Origin: Cohnella xylanilytica
GTDB taxonomy: Bacteria > Bacillota > Bacilli > Paenibacillales > Paenibacillaceae
Assembly: GCF_014212175.1 (NCBI RefSeq)
Contig: NZ_JACJVR010000044.1
Coordinates: 25,543-89,542 of the forward strand
Reading direction: 5' to 3'
Length of the DNA: 64,000 bases
Below, piece by piece: positions 17,832-25,735 of this stretch (positions within the stretch are counted from its first letter, which is position 1; each line of letters begins with the position of its first letter). The position numbers were made by a program, and so were the translations under genes. The notes under the pieces are model-generated. The model was given only the letters and a program-made list of their open reading frames with translations, had not been told where the DNA came from and ran no database searches.

Positions 17832-18542
17832 TCAAGCCATCTGCGATCCTTGCTTCAATAAATAACGGAACGAGAGGTCGAGAGTTCGCCATGCCATCTC
17901 CCAGCCCTCTTCCAGATCGTTCATGTTGGCGGCGATATTCTCCAGATGAGCGGATCCCGTGTCCGGGTTCAAGCTGTGCAGCAGATCGTCCTGGAACTCC
18001 GCGTTCATGTGGTGAATCTCCATGTTGCGCCGCTTCCGCAGCCGGTTCATCGCGTCCTGGTGCCTCTCCTTCCACTCGTTCAACGCTTCGGCCAGGCGGG
18101 CGTGGCGTTCGCTGCCGCGCATGCCCCGAAGAACCGTGAAGTAAGAGAACCGCGACTTGATTCTCTCCGTCCGCAGGCCGAGCGTCTCGTTCAGCAGCAT
18201 CCCGAGCTTGTCGAGCAGCGAGAACACCCGGATATACGCGTTCTTATCGTAATAGACGTGTCGGTAATAGTTCAGCCGTTCCGCCGAAGACATCTCGTCG
18301 ACCGACGGCTTGGCCACCTTGGCCGCATACCGCTCCGCCGCGTACTTGCTCTGTTCCAATTCGTCCAGCGACCGGAGAAGTCCTTCCGACCAGATGGCGT
18401 ATTTGCGGAATTTGACGGCGCTGCCGGCCTCTCCGCGCCCCTTGTCGCGCATAAGGCGGGCGAATCTCTCGATCGTCTGAACCGTATCTTGAAGCGGCCC
18501 TTGCCATTCGCGGGGCGGTTCGCCGAATATCGATCGCAGCAT
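17832..18542 (-). CDS. Cthe_2314-type HEPN domain protein
   Basis: A 236-residue, mostly helical, charged protein resembling the Cthe_2314 HEPN family. The HEPN R-x4-H motif is seen in RNMEIH near residue 190, and the helix-rich N-terminal half contains YYRHVYYDKNAYIRVFSLLDKLG. Many HEPN proteins are RNases in toxin-antitoxin or defence systems, but no MNT antitoxin or defence neighbour is visible here, so a housekeeping role is equally likely. It is followed after 36 bp by the SDR gene. The start has GGAGGAA 8 nt upstream. Confidence 0.75.
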   Translation of the reverse strand: MLRSIFGEPPREWQGPLQDTVQTIERFARLMRDKGRGEAGSAVKFRKYAIWSEGLLRSLDELEQSKYAAERYAAKVAKPSVDEMSSAERLNYYRHVYYDKNAYIRVFSLLDKLGMLLNETLGLRTERIKSRFSYFTVLRGMRGSERHARLAEALNEWKERHQDAMNRLRKRRNMEIHHMNAEFQDDLLHSLNPDTGSAHLENIAANMNDLEEGWEMAWRTLDLSFRYLLKQGSQMA

Positions 18543-18644
18543 TCCGTTCCTCCTGCCTCTCCGTCGGATCGGCTCGTTCGCCTTTCAACCGGGGCGCGGT
18601 GCCGTCCATTCTTCCATTGTAACGCAATCCCGCCTCCCCGCTCA

Positions 18645-18800
18645 ACCGGAAGGCTTGAGGGGAGCCGGAAGGAACGAGGCGGAGGAACGGCTGGAAGGGC
18701 GTGAGGCGGCTTGGAGACGGGATTGGAGGCGCTTTGGAGACGGGATTGGAGGCGGCAGGAGGCGGCTTGGGAGCGGTTTGGGAGCGGACGGTTCGGTCAG
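18645..18800. repeat. Purine-rich imperfect tandem repeats
   Basis: A 21-nt unit TTGGAGACGGGATTGGAGGCG occurs exactly at 18711-18731 and 18734-18754, within a longer G/A-rich tract of GGCGGAGG-like and TTGGGAGCGG units (two copies of the latter). The tract lies in the 334-bp divergent gap between the HEPN gene and the small gene at 18877. No gene is supported within it. Confidence 0.75.
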
Positions 18801-18810
18801 CGGAATCGCT

Positions 18811-18841
18811 TGAATAAATGCACCTATCAATTGGCAAAATA
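18811..18841 (+). promoter_or_regulatory. Sigma-G-like forespore promoter
   Basis: TGAATA (18811-18816), an 18-bp spacer and CAAAATA (18835-18841) resemble the sigma-G/F consensus TGMATA-N17/18-CATACTA, with two mismatches in the -10. It is 36 bp before the small gene at 18877, which has SASP-like features. Confidence 0.45.
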
Positions 18842-18876
18842 AGGGCTGTTGTTCTGTAGCGGAAGGAGGTGGCAGC

Positions 18877-19041
18877 GTGACCCCTGCGAACGATCAACCG
18901 ACCAAAGCGGAAGTGCAATCCACGAAGCTGAACCAGATGCCCGCGCCGGGCGAAGACGATACGGAATTCTCCGCGGAAGAAGCCGCGGAAGTATTCGAGA
19001 ACGAGCAAGGACAAGGGCGGACGAACCAGTCCGAGCGTTGA
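18877..19041 (+). CDS. Small acidic protein resembling a single-repeat gamma-type SASP
   Basis: A 54-residue, Gln/Glu/Asn-rich, tryptophan-free protein beginning at GTG 18877 with a strong GGAAGGAGGT site 6-7 nt upstream. The segment DDTEFSAEE resembles the GPR protease recognition site TEFASE of gamma-type SASPs, and the flanking Lys/Gln/Asn-rich stretches also fit. Gamma-SASPs store amino acids in the spore for germination. A sigma-G-like promoter upstream and a strong bidirectional terminator downstream support a real gene. Family assignment is tentative because only one repeat is present and the site is diverged. Confidence 0.6.
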   Translation: MTPANDQPTKAEVQSTKLNQMPAPGEDDTEFSAEEAAEVFENEQGQGRTNQSER

Positions 19042-19063
19042 GCCTAAGCGGCAAAAGCGCAGA

Positions 19064-19100
19064 AGAAGCCTGATCCGTCGAACGGATTCAGGCTTCTCTT
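19064..19100. terminator. Bidirectional terminator between the 18877 and 19127 genes
   Basis: AGAAGCCTGATCCGT pairs with ACGGATTCAGGCTTCT (one bulged base) around CGA, followed by CTTCGTT on the plus strand. It lies between two convergent genes. Confidence 0.75.
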
Positions 19101-19126
19101 CGTTCTGGCGGCCGCGACGCGCCCGC

Positions 19127-20893
19127 TCAGGATTTGAAATATTCGCGCCAACGCCGGTCGACCAGCTCGACGACATCTTCGCGCGGGAACAGCTCGTCCG
19201 GATAGCCGGGCTTCATCCGGGCGTCGATCACGAGAGGCAGGCCGTAGCCGATATGGTGGCGCGACGTCTCGCTGACCGCGTAGATGTCGTGGGCCGGATT
19301 GAACCGGGTGAACGTCGTCCACAGGAACGGCGTCTGCCCGTCCGCGATGTCGGCGTCGTCGGCCAAGATGACGAGCGGCCACTCGGTGCCGCGTTCGGCC
19401 AGATGAACCGACAGCCTCTCCGCCAGGCGCGGATCCTTCTCGTAAGACGCTCCCTGCACGACCAGGCAGCCCCGGCAGTACGGCTTGATTCTCGCGATAT
19501 CCGGCATGTCCCCTTCCGAATATTCGGCGGGGAGAGCGCGGACCGGTTCTCCGACTCCGAGCAGAACCGCCTTGCTCCCGTGATTGAGCCGCTTGCCGGT
19601 ATAATCCAGCGTATCGTGCGACGTATGGTCGAACACGAACAGGTCGCGCTTCGGGTCGAACCTCTCCAGCACCGTCTCCAGCACCGGAGCGAAGTGCTCA
19701 AGCTCCGCCGGGCGGTCCGTAAGCAGAAGGAACTTGGTCAGCGTCAACTGGCCTTGCCCGAGAATGCTGAAGGCGGTGCCGAGCGCTTCCCGCGAATAGC
19801 TCTCCCGGACGACGGCCGCCGTCAGCGCGTGGAAGCCCGTCTCCGCGTACGTCCACAGGCTGCGAACGCCCGGCAGCGCCATCGGGAACGCCGGAGACAG
19901 CAGCCGCTGCAGGAACTCGCCGAGGTAGTAGTCCTCCTGGCGGGGCTTGCCCACGATCGTCGCCGGATAGATGGCGTCCTTGCGGTGCCAGACGTGGTCG
20001 ACATTGAACACGGGAAAATCATGCTGAAGCGAATAATAGCCGTAATGATCCCCGAACGGCCCTTCCGGCCGGCGAAGGTGCGGAGGCACCTTGCCCGAGA
20101 TGGCGAATTCGGCTTCGGCCGGAATGCGGTGCCCGCCGAGCGGATCCTCGACCATCGGCAGCTTGCCTCCCAGGATCAGCGAGGTGAGCAGCAGCTCCGG
20201 CACGTTCTCCGGGACGGGTGCGATCGCCGACGCGATCAACGCCGGCGGTCCGCCCAGGAAGACGGTGACCGGAAGAGCTTCTCCTCTTTTCTCCGCCTCG
20301 TGGTAGTGGAAGCCTCCGCCCTTGTGAATCTGCCAGTGCATGCCCGTCGTGCTGTCGTCGAACACCTGCATCCGGTACATGCCGAGATTGTGGCGCTTCC
20401 CGTGCCCCGGCTGCTCGGTATAGACGAGCGGCAGCGTGATGAAGGGGCCGCCGTCCTCCTGCCAGCTCGTCAAGGCGGGCAGCCCCGCCAGCGGCCGCTC
20501 GCGCTTCGCGACGCCGAGGACGGGAGCCGACGCGGGCGACGTCTTCTTCATGCCGACCTTGACCAGGTCGAGCAGCATGTCCTTCTCGCGCCACAGCGCC
20601 GAAGGCGTCGGCGGGAGCAGCGTATCCATGGCGCCGACGAGACGCTTCGCCAGCTGCTCGGGACGGGGCCCGAACGCCAGGTCGACGCGGCGGCTCGTGC
20701 CGAACAGGTTCGTGACGACCGGGAACGGGCTCCCCTTGACGTTCGTGAACAGCAAAGCCGGGCCTCCTTCATCGATGACCCGGCGGTGAATCTCGGCGAT
20801 CTCGAGCGCGGGATCGACCGGCGCGTCGATAATCGCCAGATCGTTCTCCTTGCGAAGCATTTCCAGATACGGACGAAGCGATGAGAAGCTCAT
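19127..20893 (-). CDS. UbiD-family decarboxylase, probable menaquinone-pathway MqnL
   Basis: UbiD-type prenylated-FMN decarboxylase of 588 residues, the usual length. Seen are the prFMN-binding region IHKGGGFHYHEAEKRG (near residue 190) and RRPEGPFGDHYGYYS with the active-site Arg/Glu/Asp near residue 275. As mqnE lies 4 kb away and ctaA is directly upstream, decarboxylation in the futalosine menaquinone route is the likely role. A phenolic-acid decarboxylase cannot be excluded. ATG 20893 has GGAGGGG 5 nt upstream. Only 18 bp separate it from ctaA, so they form an operon. Confidence 0.85.
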   Translation of the reverse strand: MSFSSLRPYLEMLRKENDLAIIDAPVDPALEIAEIHRRVIDEGGPALLFTNVKGSPFPVVTNLFGTSRRVDLAFGPRPEQLAKRLVGAMDTLLPPTPSALWREKDMLLDLVKVGMKKTSPASAPVLGVAKRERPLAGLPALTSWQEDGGPFITLPLVYTEQPGHGKRHNLGMYRMQVFDDSTTGMHWQIHKGGGFHYHEAEKRGEALPVTVFLGGPPALIASAIAPVPENVPELLLTSLILGGKLPMVEDPLGGHRIPAEAEFAISGKVPPHLRRPEGPFGDHYGYYSLQHDFPVFNVDHVWHRKDAIYPATIVGKPRQEDYYLGEFLQRLLSPAFPMALPGVRSLWTYAETGFHALTAAVVRESYSREALGTAFSILGQGQLTLTKFLLLTDRPAELEHFAPVLETVLERFDPKRDLFVFDHTSHDTLDYTGKRLNHGSKAVLLGVGEPVRALPAEYSEGDMPDIARIKPYCRGCLVVQGASYEKDPRLAERLSVHLAERGTEWPLVILADDADIADGQTPFLWTTFTRFNPAHDIYAVSETSRHHIGYGLPLVIDARMKPGYPDELFPREDVVELVDRRWREYFKS

Positions 20894-20911
20894 GGTTCCC
20901 CTCCTGTGGCT

Positions 20912-21988
20912 TTAGCGGCGAGACAGCTGCCAGGCTCGGATCGCCAGCAGGCATAGCGAGCTGAACAGCGCGGTAATGATGATCGTGTGAAGCAGGCTGG
21001 TGAAGACGTACACGTCATGGTATTCCAACGTCGCCGTGAGCAGCCATCCGCTCAGAATCTGCGCGAGCACGAGCAGGAGCGAGACGTTCGCGAGGCCGCC
21101 CAGCTCGCGGGTTCTCCATGCCGCCCGGCGGACGTAGAAGTAGAGCAGCACAATCAGGACGAACAGCAGGGCGCCCGCGAGACGGTGCGCGAAGACGATG
21201 CCCGTCGCGCCGTTCAGCTCCGGCACGAACTTGCCGTTGCACAGCGGCCAGCCGATGCAGCCGCCCGCCGAGTCGGTGTGGCGAACGTAGGCGCCCAGGT
21301 AGACGACGGCGTAGCAGTAGACGATAACGGCGACGGTCGCACGGAACAAGGCGACGGGGATCGGCGCGGCCGCCGTCCGGGTTGGCGAGCCTGCGCGGGC
21401 TGCCTTGGCGGATGGGGCCGCGTTGGCGGCTTTGGCCATGCTGCCTCTGTTGGCTCTGTTGGCTCTGTTGGCTCTGTTGGCTGTGCTGGCGGCTTGGGCT
21501 TGCGCGGCTTTGCCGATTCGGATGTCGGCCTCTTCCCCCGAGCGGACCGCATCCGCGCGTCTCTTCGCCCAGGCGTCGAGCAGCCAGGTGAAGGAGAACG
21601 CGATCATCGAGATGCCGAAGTGAATCGCCAGCACGGCGTCGGATGTCGGCCAGATGACGGCCGCCGCCCCCAGGAGCGCCTGGGCGACGGTGAACAGCAG
21701 GGCGCCGCTGGCGTAGATAGCCGCCTCCTTGCTGCTCGGCTTCATCAGGAGCGTCACGATGAACACGGCTCCGACGAGCAGCCCTTCGATGCCGCTGACG
21801 GCCCGATGGGAATATTCGACCATCGATTCTAACGTATAAGCGGGAACGAACTTGCCGTTGCACAGGGGCCAATCGGTGCCGCAGCCGCGTCCGGACTCCG
21901 TGTTCGTGACGACGACTCCGACGATCAGCACGAGGAACATGCCGATGCAAGTCCATAAAGTCAACAATCGATAACGCTTAGCGGTCAT
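20912..21988 (-). CDS. ctaA: Haem A synthase CtaA (COX15) with unusual repeat-bearing loop
   Basis: Converts haem O to haem A for aa3-type oxidases; eight membrane helices. The N-terminal half has the Cys pair in GRGCGTDWPLCNG (residues about 32-44) and His in SHRAVSG. The second half repeats the pattern with GGCIGWPLCNGKFVP and AHRLAGA. The central cytoplasmic loop (residues about 145-205) is expanded by a low-complexity insert, ANRANRANRANR followed by an Ala-rich stretch, encoded by near-perfect 9-bp repeats. At about 358 residues it is longer than B. subtilis CtaA. ATG 21988 is preferred over 21994 because GGGG then lies 7 nt upstream. Confidence 0.92.
   Translation of the reverse strand: MTAKRYRLLTLWTCIGMFLVLIVGVVVTNTESGRGCGTDWPLCNGKFVPAYTLESMVEYSHRAVSGIEGLLVGAVFIVTLLMKPSSKEAAIYASGALLFTVAQALLGAAAVIWPTSDAVLAIHFGISMIAFSFTWLLDAWAKRRADAVRSGEEADIRIGKAAQAQAASTANRANRANRANRGSMAKAANAAPSAKAARAGSPTRTAAAPIPVALFRATVAVIVYCYAVVYLGAYVRHTDSAGGCIGWPLCNGKFVPELNGATGIVFAHRLAGALLFVLIVLLYFYVRRAAWRTRELGGLANVSLLLVLAQILSGWLLTATLEYHDVYVFTSLLHTIIITALFSSLCLLAIRAWQLSRR
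21437..21490. repeat. 9-bp tandem repeat (TTGGCTCTG) inside ctaA
   Basis: About five consecutive near-identical copies of TTGGCTCTG, encoding repeated Ala-Asn-Arg on the minus strand. They are in frame and multiples of three, so copy-number change would not disrupt ctaA. Confidence 0.9.
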
Positions 21989-22038
21989 GCCCATCCCCAG
22001 TTTCTATTGTGAAAGTAGGCTCAAAGATGGCCACCCCC

Positions 22039-22124
22039 ATTATACCGGACCCGCCAACGCAATACCATGTTGAAACTGTGAACAACCGACGCGCCCGCCC
22101 GCGCCGCCTGTCACAAAATCACAA
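22039..22124 (-). promoter_or_regulatory. ctaA promoter with ResD-like repeats
   Basis: TATAAT on the minus strand (22039-22044) has a poor -35. Upstream, TTGTGA occurs twice in direct repeat (22111-22116 and 22119-22124), resembling ResD boxes (TTTGTGAAT), and ResD activates ctaA in B. subtilis. A weak -35 with tandem activator sites is consistent. A FNR- or Rex-like role is the alternative. Confidence 0.45.
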
Positions 22125-22162
22125 CAAACGGATTTCCGAAGGCAGCGGCGATAATCGCCCGC

Positions 22163-22226
22163 CCGCCGCAGGAAAAAGAAATCCCCCGACCCGCGGGAAG
22201 CTCAGCCTCCGGCGGATCGGGGGATC
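22163..22226 (-). terminator. Terminator after the thioredoxin-like gene
   Basis: GATCCCCCGATCCGC pairs with GCGGGTCGGGGGATT on the minus strand (right arm at 22212-22226, left arm at 22171-22186), followed by TTTCTTTTTCC. Confidence 0.85.
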
Positions 22227-22231
22227 GCCGC

Positions 22232-22582
22232 TTACGCGGTCGGAGCGATCGCGCGCGATACTTCGACGGCGCGGTCCAGGAACTGCTCGATCTCGTCGCG
22301 CGTCTTGCGCAGCTTGCTGACGAAGCGCACCAGTTCCTTGCCGTCGCGGAACGCGATGAAGCTCGGAATGCCGAGAATGTTAAGCTCCGAGCACAGATCC
22401 GGCAAGTCGTCCCGGTCCACCTCGATCAGAGTAAGGCGGTCGGCGTAAGCCGCTTCCACCTCCGGCATGAACGGATCGATGAAGTGGCAGTCCTTGCACC
22501 ATGTCGTCTTGAACACCGCTACCGTCAAGCCGCTCTCTCCGACCTTGCGCCGGAATTCGGCTTCGTCGCGAATCTTCTCCAT
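22232..22582 (-). CDS. Thioredoxin-family protein (CKDC active site)
   Basis: A 116-residue thioredoxin-fold protein. The redox motif is TWCKDCHF (near residue 30), differing from canonical WCGPC, and the cis-Pro region is GIPSFIAFRDG. It is cytoplasmic with no signal peptide. ATG 22582 has GGGAGGT 7 nt upstream; the longer frame to 22798 is read into the neighbour and rejected. It has its own promoter (22635-22663) in the gap after the upstream lipoprotein gene. The substrate is unknown. Confidence 0.88.
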   Translation of the reverse strand: MEKIRDEAEFRRKVGESGLTVAVFKTTWCKDCHFIDPFMPEVEAAYADRLTLIEVDRDDLPDLCSELNILGIPSFIAFRDGKELVRFVSKLRKTRDEIEQFLDRAVEVSRAIAPTA

Positions 22583-22634
22583 CCTCAAGACCTCCCGGGA
22601 ACCCGCGGCGAGCGGGTCGATCATTTTATCCGAC

Positions 22635-22663
22635 ATTATACGCCTTCGCCGCGTTCCCCACAA
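22635..22663 (-). promoter_or_regulatory. Sigma-A promoter of the thioredoxin-like gene
   Basis: On the minus strand TTGTGG (22658-22663), a 17-bp spacer and TATAAT (22635-22640), about 53 bp before the ATG. Confidence 0.7.
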
Positions 22664-22670
22664 GAGAGGG

Positions 22671-24215
22671 TTACAGGTCGCGGCTGACGACGAGATAGTC
22701 GCCGTATTCGTCTTCCACGACGCTATACTTGGCATGCAGCGTTCCGAGCAGGTCGTCGGCTTCCGCGTACGCCAGCCCGTCGACGCCTTCGACCGCATTC
22801 GTCCAGGCGACGGGCTTATCGTTCACGAGCAGGTTCGCCGAGCCTACCTTGAGTTCCAGCGTCTGCCGGGTCGCTTCGTCGTAGAAGCGAATCCCCTTGG
22901 TCGCCGGGTCGTATTCGAGGAATTGCCCGCCCAGCTGTTCGATCGTCTCGCGGATCGGCAGGTAGACGTCCCCGTCCTCGGTCTCCACGTACGGAACGCC
23001 CCAATCCGGGCTGAGGAGGAACTCCTGGTCGTCGATCTGGAGATCCTTCTTCAGCAGCTGATAAATGACCGAATTCTCGTCGAACAGCTTGACCGCCTGG
23101 AACGGCTTCAACTCTACGAGGTCTTCAAGGTCGTACGCGTTGAACGGCTTCTGGATCGCCGGGACGCTTACGTCGCCGTTGACGTTCCAGATCTCCTCGG
23201 AGCTGCGGATCGTCACGCCTTTAAGCGGAATGCCCGAATCCTTGAAGAGCTCGGCCGAGAGCGTCAGCTCCGAGTTCGTCTTGCGAATGTGCATCGAACG
23301 GTCGACGTACAGGTCCGTCTTGAACTGGATGCCCTCGTTGAAAATATCGTTCCAGCTCTCGTCCTTCTTCGCCGCCGCCAGCTCCTCTTGAGCTTCCTTG
23401 AACGAATCGAGAATCTCCTGGACGGTCTCGTTCAGCTCTTGCTCGGTCGGGGCCCAATCTTCGGCCTCCATCCCGAACGCTTCCTGCAGCTCGGGCGGAA
23501 GCTCCGCCGCCCATTTGACGATGCTGCCGAGCAGCTGGCGCAAGCCCGCTTCGTCCTTGACGAGCGCGTCGAGATAGGCGGGAATCAGCTCGCCCAGCTC
23601 CTTGCCGTTCAATTCGGCGTGCACCTTCGTCACGTCGGTCGGCACGCCGCGGATCGGCTCCGACGCGAGCAGGTCGACCTTCACGGTCGGCGGATTCGGC
23701 AGGTGCCCGACCAGATACGAGCCCGCTTCGCCAACGAGCTTCAAGATCGCGTCCTCGAACGCGCCGGAGTTCTCTCCGCCCGTTCCCCCTAGACCCGGCA
23801 TCATGCCGTCGAACGACATATCGAGAACGAGAGGCCGCTTGGCGCCGGCCACGTCGAGCAGAACGGTGTCCTTGTCCGTCTGCAGCGTGAACGGAATCTC
23901 TCCCTTGCTAAGCGCCAGCGCGCCGGAGACGTACGCGTTGCCGTCTTCGTCGGACGCCGAACGGTCGATTCGCACCTGAATCTTGCGGAACCACTCGATC
24001 GCGGCCGCGACCTTCGGTTCCTCCTGAGCCAGCGCTGCGTCGTCCCAATCCAGCGCGATCTCGAACGTGCCGCTCGACTCCGAGGACTTCACGTCGAGCT
24101 GCTTCAGGATCATGTCGTCGAGGCTGAATCCTCCGACCGCCTGACAGCCGACCAATACCGCGAGCAGCAGGGCGCCGAGCGCCAAGCCGGCTCTTTTCCA
24201 ACCTTTTCTTATCAT
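22671..24215 (-). CDS. Lipoprotein with C-terminal copper-amine-oxidase-N-type domain
   Basis: A secreted lipoprotein of about 514 residues. A basic N-terminus and hydrophobic stretch lead to lipobox LVGC (Cys about residue 24). The central region (about 30-360) is mixed alpha/beta without recognised motifs, and a long helical segment (EQELNETVQEILDSFKEAQEEL) lies near residues 235-260. The C-terminal 80-100 residues (VPYVETEDGDVYLPIRETIEQLGG) resemble the Cu_amine_oxidN1 stalk domain common in Paenibacillus exoproteins. ATG 24215 is chosen for its AAGGGG site and signal peptide length. Confidence 0.8.
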   Translation of the reverse strand: MIRKGWKRAGLALGALLLAVLVGCQAVGGFSLDDMILKQLDVKSSESSGTFEIALDWDDAALAQEEPKVAAAIEWFRKIQVRIDRSASDEDGNAYVSGALALSKGEIPFTLQTDKDTVLLDVAGAKRPLVLDMSFDGMMPGLGGTGGENSGAFEDAILKLVGEAGSYLVGHLPNPPTVKVDLLASEPIRGVPTDVTKVHAELNGKELGELIPAYLDALVKDEAGLRQLLGSIVKWAAELPPELQEAFGMEAEDWAPTEQELNETVQEILDSFKEAQEELAAAKKDESWNDIFNEGIQFKTDLYVDRSMHIRKTNSELTLSAELFKDSGIPLKGVTIRSSEEIWNVNGDVSVPAIQKPFNAYDLEDLVELKPFQAVKLFDENSVIYQLLKKDLQIDDQEFLLSPDWGVPYVETEDGDVYLPIRETIEQLGGQFLEYDPATKGIRFYDEATRQTLELKVGSANLLVNDKPVAWTNAVEGVDGLAYAEADDLLGTLHAKYSVVEDEYGDYLVVSRDL

Positions 24216-24349
24216 TTCCGCTATCCCCTTCCGTCCCTTCCCCATAGTGGCGTCGTAAGCGATGAATTCGCGTCCGGCGTAAGGATAGTTCGACGTCCAA
24301 TATGGAAATCCTTCCAGTAACCGAACTTATAGAGCCGAAGGTGCTGAAA

Positions 24350-25735
24350 ATGAAGGAAAAATTACGAAGCCGGCAGACATGGAGCCGGCTCGGGAGGGAG
24401 CTCGCCGAGGGAATCGGCGCCAAAGCCGCCGCTTGGCGCGGCTCGCGCAGGCTGGCCCGCCCGAGAAGAGGGCTGCGGACGAGCCGCGAGACGATTCGCG
24501 GCGCGGAGGCCAAGCTGCGCAAGCTCCGCCTTCGCGGGAGCCGGGGCGACTTCTCGTCGCTTCGGACGGGGATCGCGGAGCTCGTCCGGCGAATCCGCGA
24601 GGAGACGGAGCGGCTGAACCGCAACAACGTGACGAGGACGGCCGCCTATTGGGAGATGTTCCGGGAGTGGCCGGAGCTGCATTGGGCGCTGCTCGCCCAC
24701 CTCGTCTCCCGCAACGGCGGATGGGCGATGACCGATCTGAAGGGCGAATGGCTCCCGAAGCTGCTCGATCGGCCGACCCGCGACACTCTGTTCGACATGC
24801 TGGAGTCTTGCAACGCGTTGATTTTCCGGGACGCCTATCCCCAATTGAAGCTGTACGCCGAGAGCCGGCGATGCGGGGAGAGCCGGTTCTCCCTCCTTCC
24901 GGCGTTCGGCGTGTCCGCGTTCATGGCGCCGTTCTGGGAGCGATTCTGGATCGATCGGGACTCGGCCACGCTGACCGTCGCGCTTATCGTCAACGAGCAG
25001 CACGTCGTCGAACGGAAGGTGGTGCAGGATCCGGCGTACAGCGAGACGGTCTTGCGATCCATCGCGCTGCTGGGGCAGACCGCGCTTCAGTTGAACCAGA
25101 TCGTCTTCCCGCTGGGCGTGCCCGGAGGAGCGAGACCGGGGGAGCCGGCAGAGAAGGGAACGGCGGGAGATTCCCCGGAGCCAGCGGCAGATCGGCCGGG
25201 ACAAGCCGATGATCGGCCATGGCGAGCTGGAGACCGCCGGGGAGAAGCGGCCGACCCTCCTCCTCTCGCCGGCCGGATCTTGGAGCGGTTCGCCGACCTG
25301 AAGGAGAGAATCGCCTTCGGCAAAAGCCTGTACGCGATGCTCTACGGCTACCCGAAGGTGCTGCAGGGAGCGATCGCCTTCGCCGAGGCGGTTCCGCACA
25401 GCGGGTCCAGAGCCGACTACTGGCCCGGAAGGTTCGCGGCGACCGCCGATACGGCAAAAACCGGCGAAGGGCCCGGAAGTTCGGGCCGCTCCGCCGGTCG
25501 CGAGGCGATCGAGAATCTATGGTACAGCCCAAGGCTCGAAGACGCTTGGGACGATCGGCCGCTCGGGCCGGTACCGGACGAGGACTGGCTGGACGGCCGC
25601 AACCTGTCCGCCGCGTTCCATGCGATGCGGGGCCTGCGCCCTCCGCTTCTGTTCGACATGACGCGGGAGCACGAATTCGGCCAGCGCAAGCTGCAGGCGG
25701 CCGCGCTGGCGAAGTCGCTGTTCGCTCCGCCTTAA
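24350..25735 (+). CDS. DUF2515 family protein (YppC-like)
   Basis: A 461-residue DUF2515 protein of unknown function. The family pattern ERLNRNNVTRTAAYWEMF...PELHWALLAHLVSRNGGWAMTDL is at residues about 85-130. A Pro/Gly/Asp-rich linker (about residues 255-305) interrupts the conserved body and looks like a local expansion. The N-terminus is very basic (about 20 Arg/Lys in 70 residues). ATG 24350 has AAGGTG 7 nt upstream. It is divergent from the lipoprotein gene and its stop overlaps the convergent flippase gene by 4 bp. Confidence 0.82.
   Translation: MKEKLRSRQTWSRLGRELAEGIGAKAAAWRGSRRLARPRRGLRTSRETIRGAEAKLRKLRLRGSRGDFSSLRTGIAELVRRIREETERLNRNNVTRTAAYWEMFREWPELHWALLAHLVSRNGGWAMTDLKGEWLPKLLDRPTRDTLFDMLESCNALIFRDAYPQLKLYAESRRCGESRFSLLPAFGVSAFMAPFWERFWIDRDSATLTVALIVNEQHVVERKVVQDPAYSETVLRSIALLGQTALQLNQIVFPLGVPGGARPGEPAEKGTAGDSPEPAADRPGQADDRPWRAGDRRGEAADPPPLAGRILERFADLKERIAFGKSLYAMLYGYPKVLQGAIAFAEAVPHSGSRADYWPGRFAATADTAKTGEGPGSSGRSAGREAIENLWYSPRLEDAWDDRPLGPVPDEDWLDGRNLSAAFHAMRGLRPPLLFDMTREHEFGQRKLQAAALAKSLFAPP

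Noticed and set aside
17832..18542. Toxin-antitoxin system at the HEPN gene
   Set aside because: No nucleotidyltransferase or other antitoxin gene is adjacent; neighbours are an SDR and a spore-like small gene.
19253..20884. A 543-codon plus-strand frame opposite the UbiD gene
   Set aside because: Antisense shadow of a clear UbiD protein; composition typical of GC3-biased antisense.
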